A stretch of DNA of 64,000 nt from positions 1,365,498 through 1,429,497 of the forward strand of contig NW_022098092.1 of NCBI RefSeq assembly GCF_002288925.2, written 5' to 3'. Shown one piece after another: positions 1 through 11,579 of this stretch (position 1 is the first letter of the stretch; every line of letters begins with the position of its first letter). Below the pieces are notes generated by a model. The model made no database searches. It saw only the letters and a list, made by a program, of their open reading frames with translations, and was not told where the DNA came from. The translations under genes were made by a program, and so were the position numbers. The DNA comes from Delphinapterus leucas (taxonomy: Eukaryota > Chordata > Mammalia > Artiodactyla > Monodontidae).

Positions 1-860
1 TGTTCTGTCTCCATTGTTATTTGTTTCTCGGTATTTTTTGATTTCCTCTTTGATTTCTTCAGTGATCACTTGGTTATTAAGTAGTGTATTGTTTAACCTT
101 CATGTGTTTGTATTTTTTACAGATCTTTTCCTGTAATTGATATCTAGTCTCATAGTGTTGTGTTTGGAAAAGATACTTGATATGATTTCAATTTTCTTAA
201 ATTTACCAAGGCTTGATTTGTGACCCAAGATATGATCTATCCTGGAGAATGTTCCATGAGCACTAGAGAAAAATGTGTATTCTTTTGTTTTTGGATGGAA
301 TGTCCTATAAATATCAATTAAGTCCATCTTGTTTAATGTATCATTTAAAGCTTGTGTGTCCTTATTTATTTTCATTTTGGATGATTTGTCCATTGGTGAA
401 AGTGGGGTGTTAAAGTCCCCTACTGTGAATGTGTTAACTGTCGATTTCCCCTTTTATGGCTGTTAGTATTTGCCTTATGTATTGAGGTGCTGCTATGTTG
501 GGTGCATAAATATTTACAATTGTTATATCTTCTTCTTGGATCGATCCCTTGATCATTATGTAGTTTCCTTCTTTGTCTCTTCTAATAGTCTTTATTTGAA
601 AGTCTATTTTGTCTGATATGAGAATTGCTACTCCAGTTTTCTTTTGGTTTCCAATTGCATGAAATATCTTTCTCCATCCCCTCACTTTCAGTCTGTATGT
701 GTCTCTAGGTCTGAAGTGGGTCTCTTGTAGACAGCATATATATGGGTCTTGTTTTTGTATCCATTCAGCCAATCTGTGTCTTTTGGTGGGAGCATTTAGT
801 CCATTTACATTTAAGGTAATTATTGATATGCATGTTCCTATTCCCGTTTTCTTAATTGTT
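1..860 (-). pseudogene. L1 copy A: ORF2 endonuclease part, broken
   Basis: Antisense to the window, this is the N-terminal apurinic-like endonuclease domain of an L1 ORF2. It contains the L-Q-E-T-H catalytic Glu block (minus-strand frame 434-772) and a G-T-F-S-R-I-D-H-I-L-G-H-K block (minus-strand frame 100-393). A stop and frameshift separate the two frames. The usual S-D-H catalytic motif reads S-K-H here. The element continues left of the window, so its 3' end is not seen. Confidence 0.85.
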
Positions 861-932
861 TTGGGTTCGTAATTTTAGGTCTTTTCCTTCTCCTGTGTTT
901 CTTGCCTAGAGAAGTTCCTTTAGCATTTGGTC

Positions 933-1799
933 TTAAGCTCGTTTGTTGGTGCTGAACTCTCTCAGCTTTTGCTTGTCTGTAAAGGTTTTAATTTCTCCAT
1001 CAAATCTGAATGAGATCCTTGCTGTGCAGAGTAATCTTGGTTGCAGGTTTTTCTCCTTCATCAGTTTAAATATGTCCTGCCAGTCCCTTCTGGCTTGCAG
1101 AGTTTCTGCTGAAAGATCAGCTGTTAACTTTATGGGGATTCCCTTGTGTGTCATTTGTTGTTTTTCCCTTGCTGCTTTTAATATGTTTTCTTTGTATTTA
1201 ATTTTTGACAGTTTGATTAATATGTGTCTTGGCGTATTTCTCCTTCGATTTATCCTGTATGGGACTCCCTGTGCTTCCTGGACTTGATTAACTATTTCCT
1301 TTCCCATATTAGGGAAGTTTTCAACTATAATCTCTTCAAATTTTTTCTCAGTCCCTTTCTTTTTCTCTTCTTCTTCTGGAACCCCTATAATTCGAATGTT
1401 GTTGCATTTAATGTTGTCCCAGAGGTCTCTGAGACTGTCCTCAGTTCTTTTCATTCTTTTTTCTTTATTCTGCTCTGCAGTAGTTATTTCCACTATTTTA
1501 TCTTCCAGGTCACTTACCTGTTCTTCTGCCTCAGTTATTCTGCTATTGATCCCATCTAGAGTATTTTTCATTTCATTTATTGTGTTGTTCATCGTTGTTT
1601 GTTTCATCTTTAGTTCTTCTAGGTCGTTGTTAAATGTTTCTTGCATTTTGTCTATTCTATTTCCAAGATTTTGGATCATCTTTACTATGATTATTCTGAA
1701 TTCTTTTTCAGGTAGACTGCCTATTTCCTCTTCATTTGTTAGGTCTGGTGGGTTTTTATCTTGCTCCTTCATCTTTTGTGTGTTTTTCTGTCTTCTCAT
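933..1799 (-). pseudogene. L1 copy A: ORF1 protein, nearly complete
   Basis: The 288-codon frame encodes an L1 ORF1p. An N-terminal acidic segment leads into a long heptad coiled coil (I-N-S-R-I-T-E-A-E-E and neighbours). The RRM core follows with the D-L-W-D-N-I-K / I-R-I-I-G-V-P-E block, then the C-terminal domain with N-L-Q-P-R and I-S-F-R-F-D-G. ORF1p is the trimeric RNA-binding chaperone of L1 particles. A TAA ends the frame about eight codons short of the terminus seen in copy B. Otherwise it is uninterrupted, which points to a young insertion. It lies antisense to UIMC1. Confidence 0.88.
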
Positions 1800-3782
1800 T
1801 TTGCTTATCTTACTGTGTTTGGGGTCTCCTTTTTGCAGGCTGCAGGTTCGTAGTTCCTGTTGTTCTTGGTGTCTGTCCCCAGTGGCTAAAGTTGGTTCAG
1901 TGGGTTGTGTAGGCTTCCTGGTGGAGGGGACTAGTGCCTGTGTTCTGGTGTATGAGGCTGGATCTTGTCTTTCTGGTGGGCAGGTCCATGTCTGGTGGTG
2001 TGTTTTGGGGTGTCTGTGGACTTATTATGATTTTAGGCAGCCTCTCTGCTAATGGGTGGGGTTGTGTTCCTGTCTTGCTAGTTGTTTGGCATAGGGTGTC
2101 CAGTACTGTAGCTTGCTGGTCGTTGAGTGAAGCTGGGTGCTGGTGTTGAGATGGAGATCTCTGGGAGAGTTTTGCTGTTTGGTATTACGTGGAGCTGGGA
2201 GGTCTCTTGTGGACCAGTGTCCTGAAGTTGGCTCTCCCACCTCAGAGGTACAGTAGTGACTCCTGGCTGCAGCACCAAGAGCCTTTCATGTACATGGCTC
2301 AGAATAAAAGGGAGAAAAAGTAGAAAGAAAGAGAGAGAGAGAGGGAGGGAGGGAAAGAAAGAATTAAGGAAGCAAGATAAAGTAAAGTTATTAAAATAAA
2401 AAGTAATTATTAAGAAAAACAATTTTTTTTAAAAAGAAAAAAAAAAGAAAGGACAGATAGAACCCTAGGACAAATGGTGGAAGCAAAGCTATACAGACAA
2501 AATCTCACACAGAAGCATATACATACACACTCACAAAAAGAGGAAAAGGGGAAAAAATCATAAATCTTGCTCTCAAAGTCCACCTCCTCAATTTGGGATG
2601 ATTCGTTGTCTATTCAGGTATTCCACAGATACAGGGTACATCAAGTTGATTCTGGAGCTTTAATCCGCTGCTTCTGAGGCTTCTGGCAGAGATTTTCCCT
2701 TTCTCTTCTTTGTTCGCACAGCTCCCAGGGGCTCAGCTTTGGATTTGGCCCTGCCTCTGCGTGTAGGTCGCAGGAGGGCGTCTGTTCTTCGCTCAGACAG
2801 GACTGGGTTAAAGGAGCAGCTGCTTCGGGGACTCTGGCTCACTCAGGCCTGGGGGGAGGGAGGGGCACGGAGTGGGGGGCGAGCCTGCAGCAGCAGAGTC
2901 CAGCATGACGTTGTACCAGCCTGAGGCACGCCGTGTGTTCTCCCGGGGAAGTTGTCCCTGGATCCCGGGACCCTGGCGGTGGCGGGCTGCACAGGCTCCC
3001 GGAAGGGGGGTGTGGATAGTGACCTGTGCTCGCACACAGGCTTCTTGGTGGCGGCAGCAGCAGTCTTAGCGTCTCATGCCCGTCTCTGGGGTCCGCGCTT
3101 TTAGCCGCGGCTCGGGCCCGTCTCTGGAGCTCTTTTAAGCAGCGCTCTTATCCCCTCTCCTCGCGCACCAGGAAACAAAGAGGGAAGAAAAAGTCTCCAG
3201 CCTCTTCGGCAGGTCCAGACTTTTCCTCCCGACCTCCCTCCCGGCTAGCTGTGGTGCACTAACCCCCTGCAGGCTGTGCTCACGCCGCCAACCCCAGTCC
3301 TCTCCCTGCGCTCTGACCGAAGCCCGAGCCGCAGCCCCCAGCCCCGCCCGCCCCTCGGGTGAGCAGAGAAGCCTCTTGGGCTGGTGACTGCTGGTCGGCA
3401 CCGATCCTCTGTGCGGGACTCTCTCCGCTTTGCCCTCCGCACCCCTGTTGCTGTGCTCTCCTCCGCGGCTCCGGAGCTTCCCCCCTCCGCCACCCGCAGT
3501 CTCCGCCCGCGAAGGGGCTTCCTAGTGTGTGGAAACCTTTCCTCCTTCACAGCTCCCTCCCACTGGTGCAGGTCCCATCCCTATCCTTTTGTCTCTGTTT
3601 ATTCTTTTTTCTTTTGCCCTACCCAGGTACGTGGGGACTTTCTTGCCTTTTGGGAGGTCTGAGGTCTTCTGCCAGCGTTCAGTAGGTATTCTGTAGGAGT
3701 TGTTCCACGTGTAGATGTATTTCTGGTGTATCTGTGGGGAAGAAGGTGGTCTCCGTGTCTTACTCTTCCAAGGTCTTCCCCT
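1800..3782 (-). mobile_element. L1 copy A: 5'UTR, CpG-rich
   Basis: The region upstream of ORF1 (on the minus strand) has an A/G-rich tract (2320-2460) and a strongly CpG-rich part (2640-3560). It ends with the terminal block of a cetartiodactyl L1 5'UTR, antisense of '...CCCACAGATACACC' near 3726-3740. This is the internal promoter of the element. Several open frames here on both strands are composition effects. Confidence 0.75.
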
Positions 3783-4060
3783 CGTGGAATGGTAATTGTG
3801 TCCAGCAGCAATGAGCTCTTTTTAGTGGGGTCAGTGGAAACCAGGGAATGAAGGCTCCAGAATATCTGAGGAGCAGTTAAAATATCCTTGCCAGACTGCA
3901 AGATTTCCTGCAGAATTTTACCTTTTTTTCCTTTGTGCTTCATCTAATTTCACTTGCTCACAGGATACTGCATGAAGAGGCCTCACACCCGGCACTTCAG
4001 ACCAGAGTTGCCAGGGCGAAACGGCTGTGCCGGCGCCTCAGCTTGTGAACGACTGCCCCC
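3783..4060 (-). other. Non-L1 segment fused to the 5' end of L1 copy A
   Basis: Read on the minus strand, a GC-rich leader with several CpGs is followed by an in-frame stop directly before an ATG at 3943. An open frame then begins M-K-H-K-G-K-K-G-K-I-L and runs about 54 codons before crossing into L1 5'UTR sequence at about 3780. It resembles neither L1 nor a SINE and looks like the 5' end of a spliced cellular mRNA. I do not recognise the protein. It could be a 5' transduction, a chimeric transcript, or simply a 5'UTR variant of this L1 subfamily. Confidence 0.45.
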
Positions 4061-4200
4061 ATAGGTTTTGAATTGTCATGTTTTCATTTTTATGTGTCTC
4101 TAGGTATATTTTGATTTCCTCTTTGATTTCTTCAGTGATTCCTTGGTTGTTTAGTAGCATATTGTTTAGCCTCCACATGCTTCTGTTTCTCTCAACTTAT
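4061..4200 (-). mobile_element. Old L1 ORF2 fragment
   Basis: The sequence from ataggttttgaattgt to the run around 4190 matches the ORF2 segment present in L1 copy B near 25880-26000 and in copy A at 30-120. It probably belonged to the element into which copy A inserted. Confidence 0.65.
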
Positions 4201-4364
4201 TTCTAATTTCTACTGTACTCCCTGGGAAAACCCAATTTTGGTTAAATCCAATTCTCCACCTATTATGTGTCCCTACCTAAGGAGCCCAACAGTGCTCATG
4301 TTATATTTAAGACCACAAACCTCAAGTGGCCCCTCAGTATTGCCTAGCTATCCTAATATGTTTC

Positions 4365-5578
4365 CATAGTCAGTTTTATTGAGATAAAATTACATATTAT
4401 ATAATTCACTAAATTAAAGTATAATTCTTGGTTCTTAGTATGTTCATAGAGTTGTACAACTATCACCACTATCAATTTTATAACAGTTTCATTAATTAAA
4501 AAAGAAACCAGTTCCCATCAGCAGTCATTGTCCTTTTCCCCCGAAACTCCCAGCCCTAGGCAACCACTCATCTGCTTTTTGTCTCTATGGATTTGCCTAT
4601 TCTGGGCGTGTCTTATAAATGGAATCATACAATATGTGGGCTTTTGTGACTAACTTCTTTCACTTAACATATGTTTTCAAGGTTCATCCATATTGTAGCA
4701 TGTAACAGTACTTCATTCCTTTTTTTCCCCACAGCGGCTGCACTGTTTTACATTTCTGTCAACAATGTACTGGGGTTCCAGTTTCTCTATGTTCTTGATA
4801 ACACTTGTTATTTTTTAATATTTAATTATCATAACCACCCTAGTGGGTGTGTAGTGGTTTCTTATTGTGGTTTTGACTTGCATTTCCCTAATGGCTGATG
4901 AGCTTGAGCATCTTTTTTGTACTTGTTATCCATTTGTATAGCTTCTTTGGAGCAATGTCTGTTCAAGGCCTTTGTCCATTTATATAGTGCAGTTTGTCTT
5001 TTTGTTGTTCGGTGGTCTTTTTAATATTTTGCATATTAAACCTCCTATCAGGTATATTATTTGCAAATATGTTCTTTCATTTTTGGGGTTGTCTTTTCAC
5101 TTCCTTAATGTTTCTTGATGCACAACAGTTTTAAATTTTGATGAAGTCCAGCTTATCTGTTTTTTCCCCTTTGGTTGCTTATGCTTTTAGTATCATATCT
5201 GAGAATATATTGCCAAATATAAAGTCATGAAGTTGATCCCTAAGAGTTTTTTAATTTTAGTGCTTATGATTTGGTCTTTGTTCCATTTTGAGCTAATTTT
5301 TGTGTATAGTATGAGATGTTTTGTGCGTGTGTGTGTGTAGTGGTAAAATATATATAACATAAGATTTACCATTTTAACAATTTTTAGGGTAAGTATATTT
5401 ACATTGTCATTGAATTGTAGGAGTTCTTTATATGTTGTGGATAGTTAGCCCCTCGTCAGATATATGTTTTGCACATATATTCTCCTTAGCCTCTTGTCAG
5501 ATATATGTTTTGCACATATATTCTCCCATTCCATAGGTTGCCTTTTTACTCTGTTGATATCTTTTGATATACAGTAGG
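4365..5578 (-). mobile_element. Ancient L1, 3' part, antisense
   Basis: The left edge reads as an L1 3'UTR in antisense ('ttttattgagataaaatt', pyrimidine-rich, 'gccctaggcaacca'). It continues into the ORF2 C-terminal region with many stops. Part of the sequence is duplicated (cctcgtcagatatatgttttgcacata at 5451-5477, repeated at about 5492-5519). A CHR SINE interrupts the right part. Confidence 0.7.
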
Positions 5579-5789
5579 GTTTTTTTGGGGTTTTTTGCGG
5601 TACACAGGCCTCTCACTGTTGTGGCCTCTCCTGTTGCAGAGCACAGGCTCCGGACGCGCAGGCTGAGCGGCCACGGCTCACGGGCCCAGCCGCTCCGTGG
5701 CATGTGGGATCTTCCCGGACCGGGGCACGAACCCGTGTTCCCTGCATCGGCAGGCGGACTCTCAACCACTGCGTCACCAGGGAAGCCCC
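5579..5789 (-). mobile_element. CHR SINE, short form
   Basis: Full-length antisense copy: T-rich tail at left, tRNA-derived head ending ccaccagggaagcccc reversed at right. The B box (GGTTCGTGCC) and A-box-like sequence are visible on the minus strand. It sits in old L1 sequence, with acagtag on both sides. Confidence 0.88.
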
Positions 5790-6480
5790 GATGCACAGTA
5801 GTTTTAAATTTAGTCCGGTTTATCTATTTTTTTCTTTTGTTTCTTGTGCCTTGGTGTCATAACCAAAAAAATCATTGCCAAATCCAGTGTCATGAAGCTT
5901 TTCCCCTGTGTTTTCTTCTAAGTGTTTTAAAATTTTAGCACTTATATTTAGGTCTTTGATCCATTTTGTGGTATTAGCTTTTGTGTATGGTATGTGATAG
6001 GGGTCTAAGTTCCTTCTTTTGCTCGTGTGTATCCAGTTTTCCCAGCACCATTTGTTGGTATTTTAACTTTTAACCTAGTTATGTCTTTATGTTTTATTTG
6101 GGTTTCTTGTAGGTAGCACAGAGTTTGATCTTTCTAATTTTATACAGGCTGACAGTCTCTCCTTTTTTAAACCAATGTGTTTAGACCTTTTATATTTAAT
6201 AAAGTTCTTGAGGTGCTTTAAAATGTACCATCCAACTGATTGTTTGTGTGTTGCTTTTTAGTTTTCTTCCCATTCTTATTGATTTAATTTTATTTTTGCA
6301 TTATGTAGGAAGTTTGCATTATGTAGGAAGCTTTATTGAACAAATTAAGTCTGTAGAGAAAGATATACTGAAATTATCTTGCTTTTCCATCCTGTACTCC
6401 CTATTCCACATCCCTCACCCCTGTTGATAACCAATTTTATTGATTTCTTTTTTATTCTTACATTGCTTTAAAGCAAAAAT
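5790..6480 (-). mobile_element. Ancient L1 fragments, continued
   Basis: ORF2-derived antisense sequence continues after the SINE to ccagcaccatttgttgg (about 6057). It then jumps to the endonuclease region ('gggtttcttgtaggtagc', 'ctgacagtctctcc'), so an internal deletion or a second element is present. Confidence 0.6.
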
Positions 6481-6575
6481 AAGCCCATTCGTGTTTTCTT
6501 AATTCCACTTCTTTTTATGTGAAATGTAGCATACCTATTTTCATTTTGTTCTTTTCTCTGCTCTATCCTATAGGT

Positions 6576-6806
6576 CAGTGGTCCCCAGCCTTTTTGGCGC
6601 CAGGGACCTGTTTCGTGGAAGACAATTTTTCCATGGCGGGGGGGTGGGAGGGTGGGCGGGGGATGGTTCAGGCGGTAGTGCGAGCAGTGGTGACGGGCAC
6701 ATGAAGCTTCACTCACTCGCCTGCTGCTCACCTCCTGCTGTGCGACCTGGTTCCTAACAGGCTGCAGACCAGTACCGGTCCATGGCCCGGGTGTTGGGCA
6801 CCCCTG
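6576..6806. mobile_element. Non-autonomous hAT transposon, 231 bp
   Basis: The imperfect inverted ends CAGTGGTCCCCA and the complement of TGGGCACCCCTG are flanked by a perfect 8-bp duplication CTATAGGT (6568-6575 and 6807-6814), the hallmark of hAT transposition. A second copy of the same family lies at 20074-20290. I do not assign a family name. Confidence 0.85.
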
Positions 6807-6814
6807 CTATAGGT

Positions 6815-8535
6815 TAGTCCCTTCATTTTCTCATTGTTTTTTTGTATTTCTTCAGTGACCCTTTTAGATTTTTACTTGTATAGTTTTTCTTTGGAGACCC
6901 ATTTTTATTTTTTGAGATGGTTTTATCTATTTTCAGGTTTTTTCCCGAATTTTATCAACTTTCATTTCATTTGTTCCTTTTTTTGTCAGTTTATGGTCTG
7001 AGTTTTAAATTTCTGATTCTAGGTTTTTCTTAACCTGGAGACGATTCTTTCAAATTTGTTTGGAATGTGTTAATTTCTTTTTCTGGGTTGGTGATTAGAG
7101 GAGAATGTTCATAAACTGAAATGTTTTTATTTGCATTTTGTGTTTTTGTTTTATAGTTGCTTAGTTTGGAATTTCTTCTTTCATTCTTATCATTTCCTGG
7201 ACAAAAGCTTCCCTTTTGTCACTTTAGCGTACTTCAGTCTAGTGAAGTACAGTTTCTTTTATGGATGTTATTGTTGATATTAGTGCACTTGGGAGGGTGG
7301 GGAGGAGAGGTTGGCATGTTTCAGTTTTTTTCTTCAGGACCCTTCATTTTTTTTCCTCCTTTCTTTTTCTTCCATGAATCTGAGGGGTACCACCTCTTCT
7401 TTGTGTATCTCCCTCTTTTCCAGTAGCAGTGCATCTCTGTGGTTGCCACTTTTGTTCCTCTCACTTTCAAGCCCTTTAAAATGTAGCTGACTGTGTGAAG
7501 CACCACATCTTGGACCAGTGTTTGGCCTTAGTGTGGGACACTAATTCTGAAGGTGATTTTGTCTGTGCTTTCAGTTTTTCATCTCTTTTTCTTATTTTTC
7601 ATGGAGTCTCTTAAGCCTTCCCTTTCTCTGTTCTGTGTACTCACAGACTTGCAACTGCAGTGGGAGCTCTGTTAGAATTTGTTGTTTATTTCTCTGCTCA
7701 CTGGTTATTTGAAGTTTGTGGTATGTTTTGTCTCCTAATAATGCTGAAGGCATTGGTCGTAGATGGTGTTATTTCTGGTCCTTGTTGGGCTTGTGGTTTT
7801 TTCTGGGATGATATGTGGAGAGATTCAGATTTAGGTGATTACCATTATCTTCTAGACCTTTCATTTTCAGCCATTCTGGATCACCTTATGATCCAGAATG
7901 GCTGTGTTCTTTCTGGAACACGGTCTCTTATATGTAGCTTTGAGTTGAATTTTCTTAGATTCTGTTATATTCACTATATATTTTTTTCTATATTCTTTGA
8001 TTTTTGGTGCTCTGCTTTAGGCATATTTTTTGGTATATGTTTTTTGTTTTATTTATTTTTAGGGAAAATAATTCAATTTCAAGCAGATGAATAAAACATC
8101 AAAGTGTCACACTGGATGCAAATCACCAAACACAGTTGATAGAGTTTTCCAATTGATGATATATATCAAGAGGGCTCAGAGAAAGTGAAGTAGGGCAGAA
8201 AATTAATATTGTTGGATAATGTTGCTTTATATTAATGCATGTTCCCTTATGTAAAACTCCATATTAAAAAATGCATTTTCCATGATTTTTTCAAGAATCT
8301 TCATACAGGTGTTTGCCCTTTATTGAAATATGAATTATTTTAACATGCTTATGAAACCTAGATTAAGTTGACTTTAGCATATTGGAAAGTATAGTTTTAC
8401 ATCTTTGTACAATATTTAAAAATAAAATTTCTTCCCATCTCCTTTACCTCCCTCCCTCCCTCACCCCCCACTGGTAACAGATACTCACTTCCATGTTACA
8501 GGAATTATTCTTTCTATAATTTTGTTTTTTGTTTT
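6815..8535. other. Intergenic or intronic sequence, no gene seen
   Basis: AT-rich sequence with T-rich tracts. Open frames at 7157-7426 and 7660-8094 are hydrophobic and low-complexity, with no recognisable domain. A short perfect inverted repeat around 7872-7903 (cattctggatcac / gtgatccagaatg) could form a hairpin. I see no repeat family I can name with confidence. Confidence 0.4.
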
Positions 8536-8547
8536 AGAGTTTATCTT

Positions 8548-8907
8548 TTTTTTCTTTTACTTTATTTATTTAATTAATTTATTTTTGACTGCGTTGGGTC
8601 TTCATTGCTATGCATGGGCTTTCTCTGGTTGTGGCGAGTGGGGGCTACTCTTTGTTGCGGTGCATGGGCTTCTCATTGTGGTGGCTTCTCTTGTTGCGGA
8701 GCACGGGCTCTAGGTGCGCGGCCTTCAGTAGTTGTGGTGCATGGGCTCAGTAGTTGTGGTTCGTGACCTCTAGAGCGCAGGCTCAGTAGTTGTGGTGCAT
8801 GGGCTTAGTTGCTCCGTGGCATGTGGGATCTTCCCGGACCAGGGCTCGAACCCGTGTCCCCTGCATTGGCAGGCGGATTCTCAATCACTGAGCCACCAGG
8901 GGAGCCC
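8548..8907 (-). mobile_element. CHR SINE, long form
   Basis: Antisense copy with the AT-rich tail at left and the tRNA head reversed at right. It is flanked by a 12-bp TSD, AGAGTTTATCTT, at 8536-8547 and 8908-8919. Confidence 0.92.
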
Positions 8908-8919
8908 AGAGTTTATCTT

Positions 8920-9867
8920 ATATTAATGACTTTTATAACTCCTTTCTTCCTTATTTTTAAAAATTTAGCTTTCTGTGATCTGGTTTGTCAGTTGTAAATA
9001 GTATCCTTTGACTTTCACTTATAGTGCATGTAATAGTCAATGAACTTATTCTGTTTAACACTTCTGTCTTCTCTCATTTATTAGTTGCATCATTTCTGCA
9101 TATAATATTTACATGCTTTTTTCTGTTCTCACCTGTACTTTTAGTCTTAGTTCCAAAATTTAATATATTAAATATTCACTATCAGTTCTTTTGCCAAGTT
9201 TCTCTAAAATCATTTTTTAGTTGAATAGTGCTTGTTTTTAATTAGATTTGACAGGTAGGCCTTGTGAGTATAGTATTTCCTGAGTTCTTATGTGTTTGAT
9301 ACTGTTTCTGTATAATCTTGATATCTGAAAGACTGCTTGTTGGAATCCAAAATGCTTGGTTTAAAAAAATATTTTTTCCCTTGAGTTTCTTTAAAATGCT
9401 GCCACCTTGTTTTGTTGCTTTGTATGTTGCATTTCATAAGTCCAGTTTATTTTCCTTTTTTTGGTAAGTAATTAGGCCTTTTTGTTAGTCTGCATGCTTT
9501 AAAAATTTTTCTTGGATGAGATAGGTATATTAGTATATGTCTGGAAATTGACTGTTCAGGGTCCATTTTCCCAGGTAAATCGTATATACTTTCACTTTGT
9601 AGATTCAGGTGTTTTCTCCCTTATAAATTTTTTTTTGATTATAGTGTTTATGTTAGTCTTTTTCATTGTTTTGTTTTCTTCTTTAGAGAACCCAATTATA
9701 CATTTATTGGATCACCTTTGTCTGTATTCTTTTTTTTTCATTTTTAATGACGTATATTGTTTTCTTCCTGATTTTACAAGCAATACCTAATTGCAGGCAA
9801 TTAGAAATACACAGAAGCCTAAACTAAAACATGATAATCACCCATAATCCCCACCCTCTAGACATAA
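8920..9867. other. Noncoding sequence, nothing identified
   Basis: AT-rich sequence with short T-rich open frames only (for example 9512-9790, very hydrophobic). No splice-consistent exon and no repeat is recognised with confidence. Confidence 0.35.
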
Positions 9868-9883
9868 CCACCATTAGCATTTT

Positions 9884-10265
9884 TTAATTATTATTTTTTA
9901 AAGATTTATTTATTTAATTTATTTTTGGCTGCGTTGGGTCTTAGTTGTGGCACGCACAATCTTTTGTTGAGGCACGTGGGATCTTTTGTTGTGGTGTGTG
10001 GGCTCTTGATTGTGGTGCGTGGGCTTCTCTCTAGTTGTGGTGTGCAGGTTTTCTCTTCTCTAGTTGTGGCACGCGGGTTCCAGAGCGCGTGGGCTCTTTA
10101 GTTTGCAGTACATGGGCTGTAATTGAGGCACATGATCCCAGTAGTTGTGGCACAAGGGCTTAGCTGCCCCACGGCATGTGGGATCTTAGTTCCCTGACCA
10201 GGGATTGAACCTGCATCCCCTGCATTGCAAGGCAGATTCTTTACCACTGGACCACCAAGGAGGTC
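9884..10265 (-). mobile_element. CHR-related SINE, long divergent form
   Basis: Antisense copy with expanded internal 'ttgtggtgcgtgggc' type blocks and a tRNA head ending ggaccaccaaggaggtccc reversed. It is flanked by the duplication CCACCATTAGCATTTT (9868-9883 and 10266-10281). Confidence 0.9.
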
Positions 10266-10300
10266 CCACCATTAGCATTTTGATGCATTTCCTCCCAGTG

Positions 10301-10302
<2 letters not shown>

Positions 10303-10340
<38 letters not shown>
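10303..10340 (+). repeat. (CA)19 microsatellite
   Basis: An uninterrupted CA tract just right of a SINE target site. Confidence 0.97.
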
Positions 10341-10345
<5 letters not shown>

Positions 10346-10740
10346 ATTGAAGTATAATTTACATACAATGCTGTATTAGTTCCAGGTACACAAAATAATG
10401 ATTTGCATCCATTGTATTCCATCAGTGGTATGAAAGTACCTGTTTCCCCACAATAAATGTTTTATAAAACATTTTCATTTTTACTATTAATATAGGTTTA
10501 AAAAAGTATCTATATAATTGTTATGATTTACATACTTATGAGCCCCTTGTGTATGTTTTTCTATGAAGTGTTTTATCATATTCTTTGTCTATGGGAGGAG
10601 GTTAAATATTGGTCTCTGTATTGATTTATAAGAGCTCTATATATAAGGAAAATTAGCCCTTTATCTGATAAATATGTTGCATACTTTTCCTCAGTTCTGT
10701 TGCTTTTTAAAGTACTGATTTAAAATAAGTGACTCTGCAC
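10341..10740 (-). mobile_element. Degraded L1 3' sequence
   Basis: The 'aattgaagtataatttacatacaatg' stretch resembles the antisense 3'UTR of old L1 elements and is followed by ORF2-like remnants. It is too decayed for firm limits. Confidence 0.45.
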
Positions 10741-10768
10741 TGAGTTTAAACTTTATTATTGATTTTTT

Positions 10769-10970
10769 TTTTCTTTTGCGGTACGTGGGCCTTTCACTGC
10801 TGTGGCCTCTCCCATTGCGGAGCACAGGCTCCAGATGCGCAGGCTTAGTGGCCATGGCTCATGGGCCCAGCTGCTCCGCGGCACGTGGGATCTTCCCAGA
10901 CCAGGGCACGAACCCGTGTCCTCTGCATCGGCAAGCGGACTCTCAACCACTGCGCCACCAGGGAAGCCCC
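10769..10970 (-). mobile_element. CHR SINE, short form
   Basis: Full-length antisense copy. ATTATTGATTTTT occurs at both ends (10756-10768 and 10971 onward) as TSD. Confidence 0.92.
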
Positions 10971-11292
10971 ATTATTGATTTTTAAACCTTGAATCAAGTT
11001 TTCTCTAAACTTGGATGCGTACTTGCAGGTATTTTGCAGATGGACCAGTTTTACATGAGCTTGTATATGACAGATAATTATGTCAGTATGTTATGATTTT
11101 TAATTTTTACTGGTTCTGAGTCTACATTTTCCTTTTTCTACCGTAAGAATCTTTTTCTGATGTTTTCTTTGAACATTTAAAACCACCACTGATTCTTCAG
11201 AGGCTCAGTGGCCTCTGTTGGCTGTAGAGGAGGTAGAAAGAGTACTACTTCTAATGGCAGTCACCCTGATTATACTTCTTGTTTTGCAACAG

Positions 11293-11377
11293 GAACCAAA
11301 GGAGGAGAATGGATTGCAGAAAATGAAGACAAAACAGTTGAATAGAGCAAAGTGTTTGGCTAAAAGAAAAATTGCAC
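11293..11377 (+). CDS. UIMC1: UIMC1 exon, basic linker before the UIMs
   Basis: The 85-nt exon lies between acceptor ttttgcaacag and donor gtatgt. It reads E-P-K-E-E-N-G-L-Q and then a Lys/Arg-rich stretch ending A-K-R-K-I-A. This is the RAP80 linker between the N-terminal SUMO-interacting motif and UIM1, and its basic patch fits a nuclear localisation role. The last base (C) joins AA of the next exon to give Gln, so the junction reads I-A-Q-M-T-E-E-E as in human RAP80. No exon for the upstream SUMO-interacting motif was found between base 1 and this exon. It therefore probably lies left of the window. An open frame begins at an ATG at 11248, but that stretch is intron read-through and not an alternative start I would support. 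Confidence 0.93.
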
Positions 11378-11579
11378 GTATGTTTTCATTTTTGTGTTGA
11401 GAATGGTTTCGAAATTACAACAATCGTAGACCTGACACTGGTTTCTTCATTAGGAAGAGGTTTCTCTGAATAAGGTTGTGTGTGCTTCCTGTTAATTCTG
11501 GGTTCCATTAAAATTTGTAGGGATCACAATTAACCTATAGCATATATAAATGACTTATTAAAGACAATGTTGAAATTAA

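Noticed and set aside
2640..3600. CpG-rich region as a gene promoter island for UIMC1
   Set aside because: It sits between L1 ORF1 and the L1 5' end in the same antisense order, so it is the L1 5'UTR. It may act as an L1 promoter but there is no first exon of UIMC1 beside it.
10756..10985. Small frames repeated at many places (G-T-N-P-C-P-L-H-R type peptides)
   Set aside because: They are translations of CHR SINE copies on either strand and recur at every SINE.
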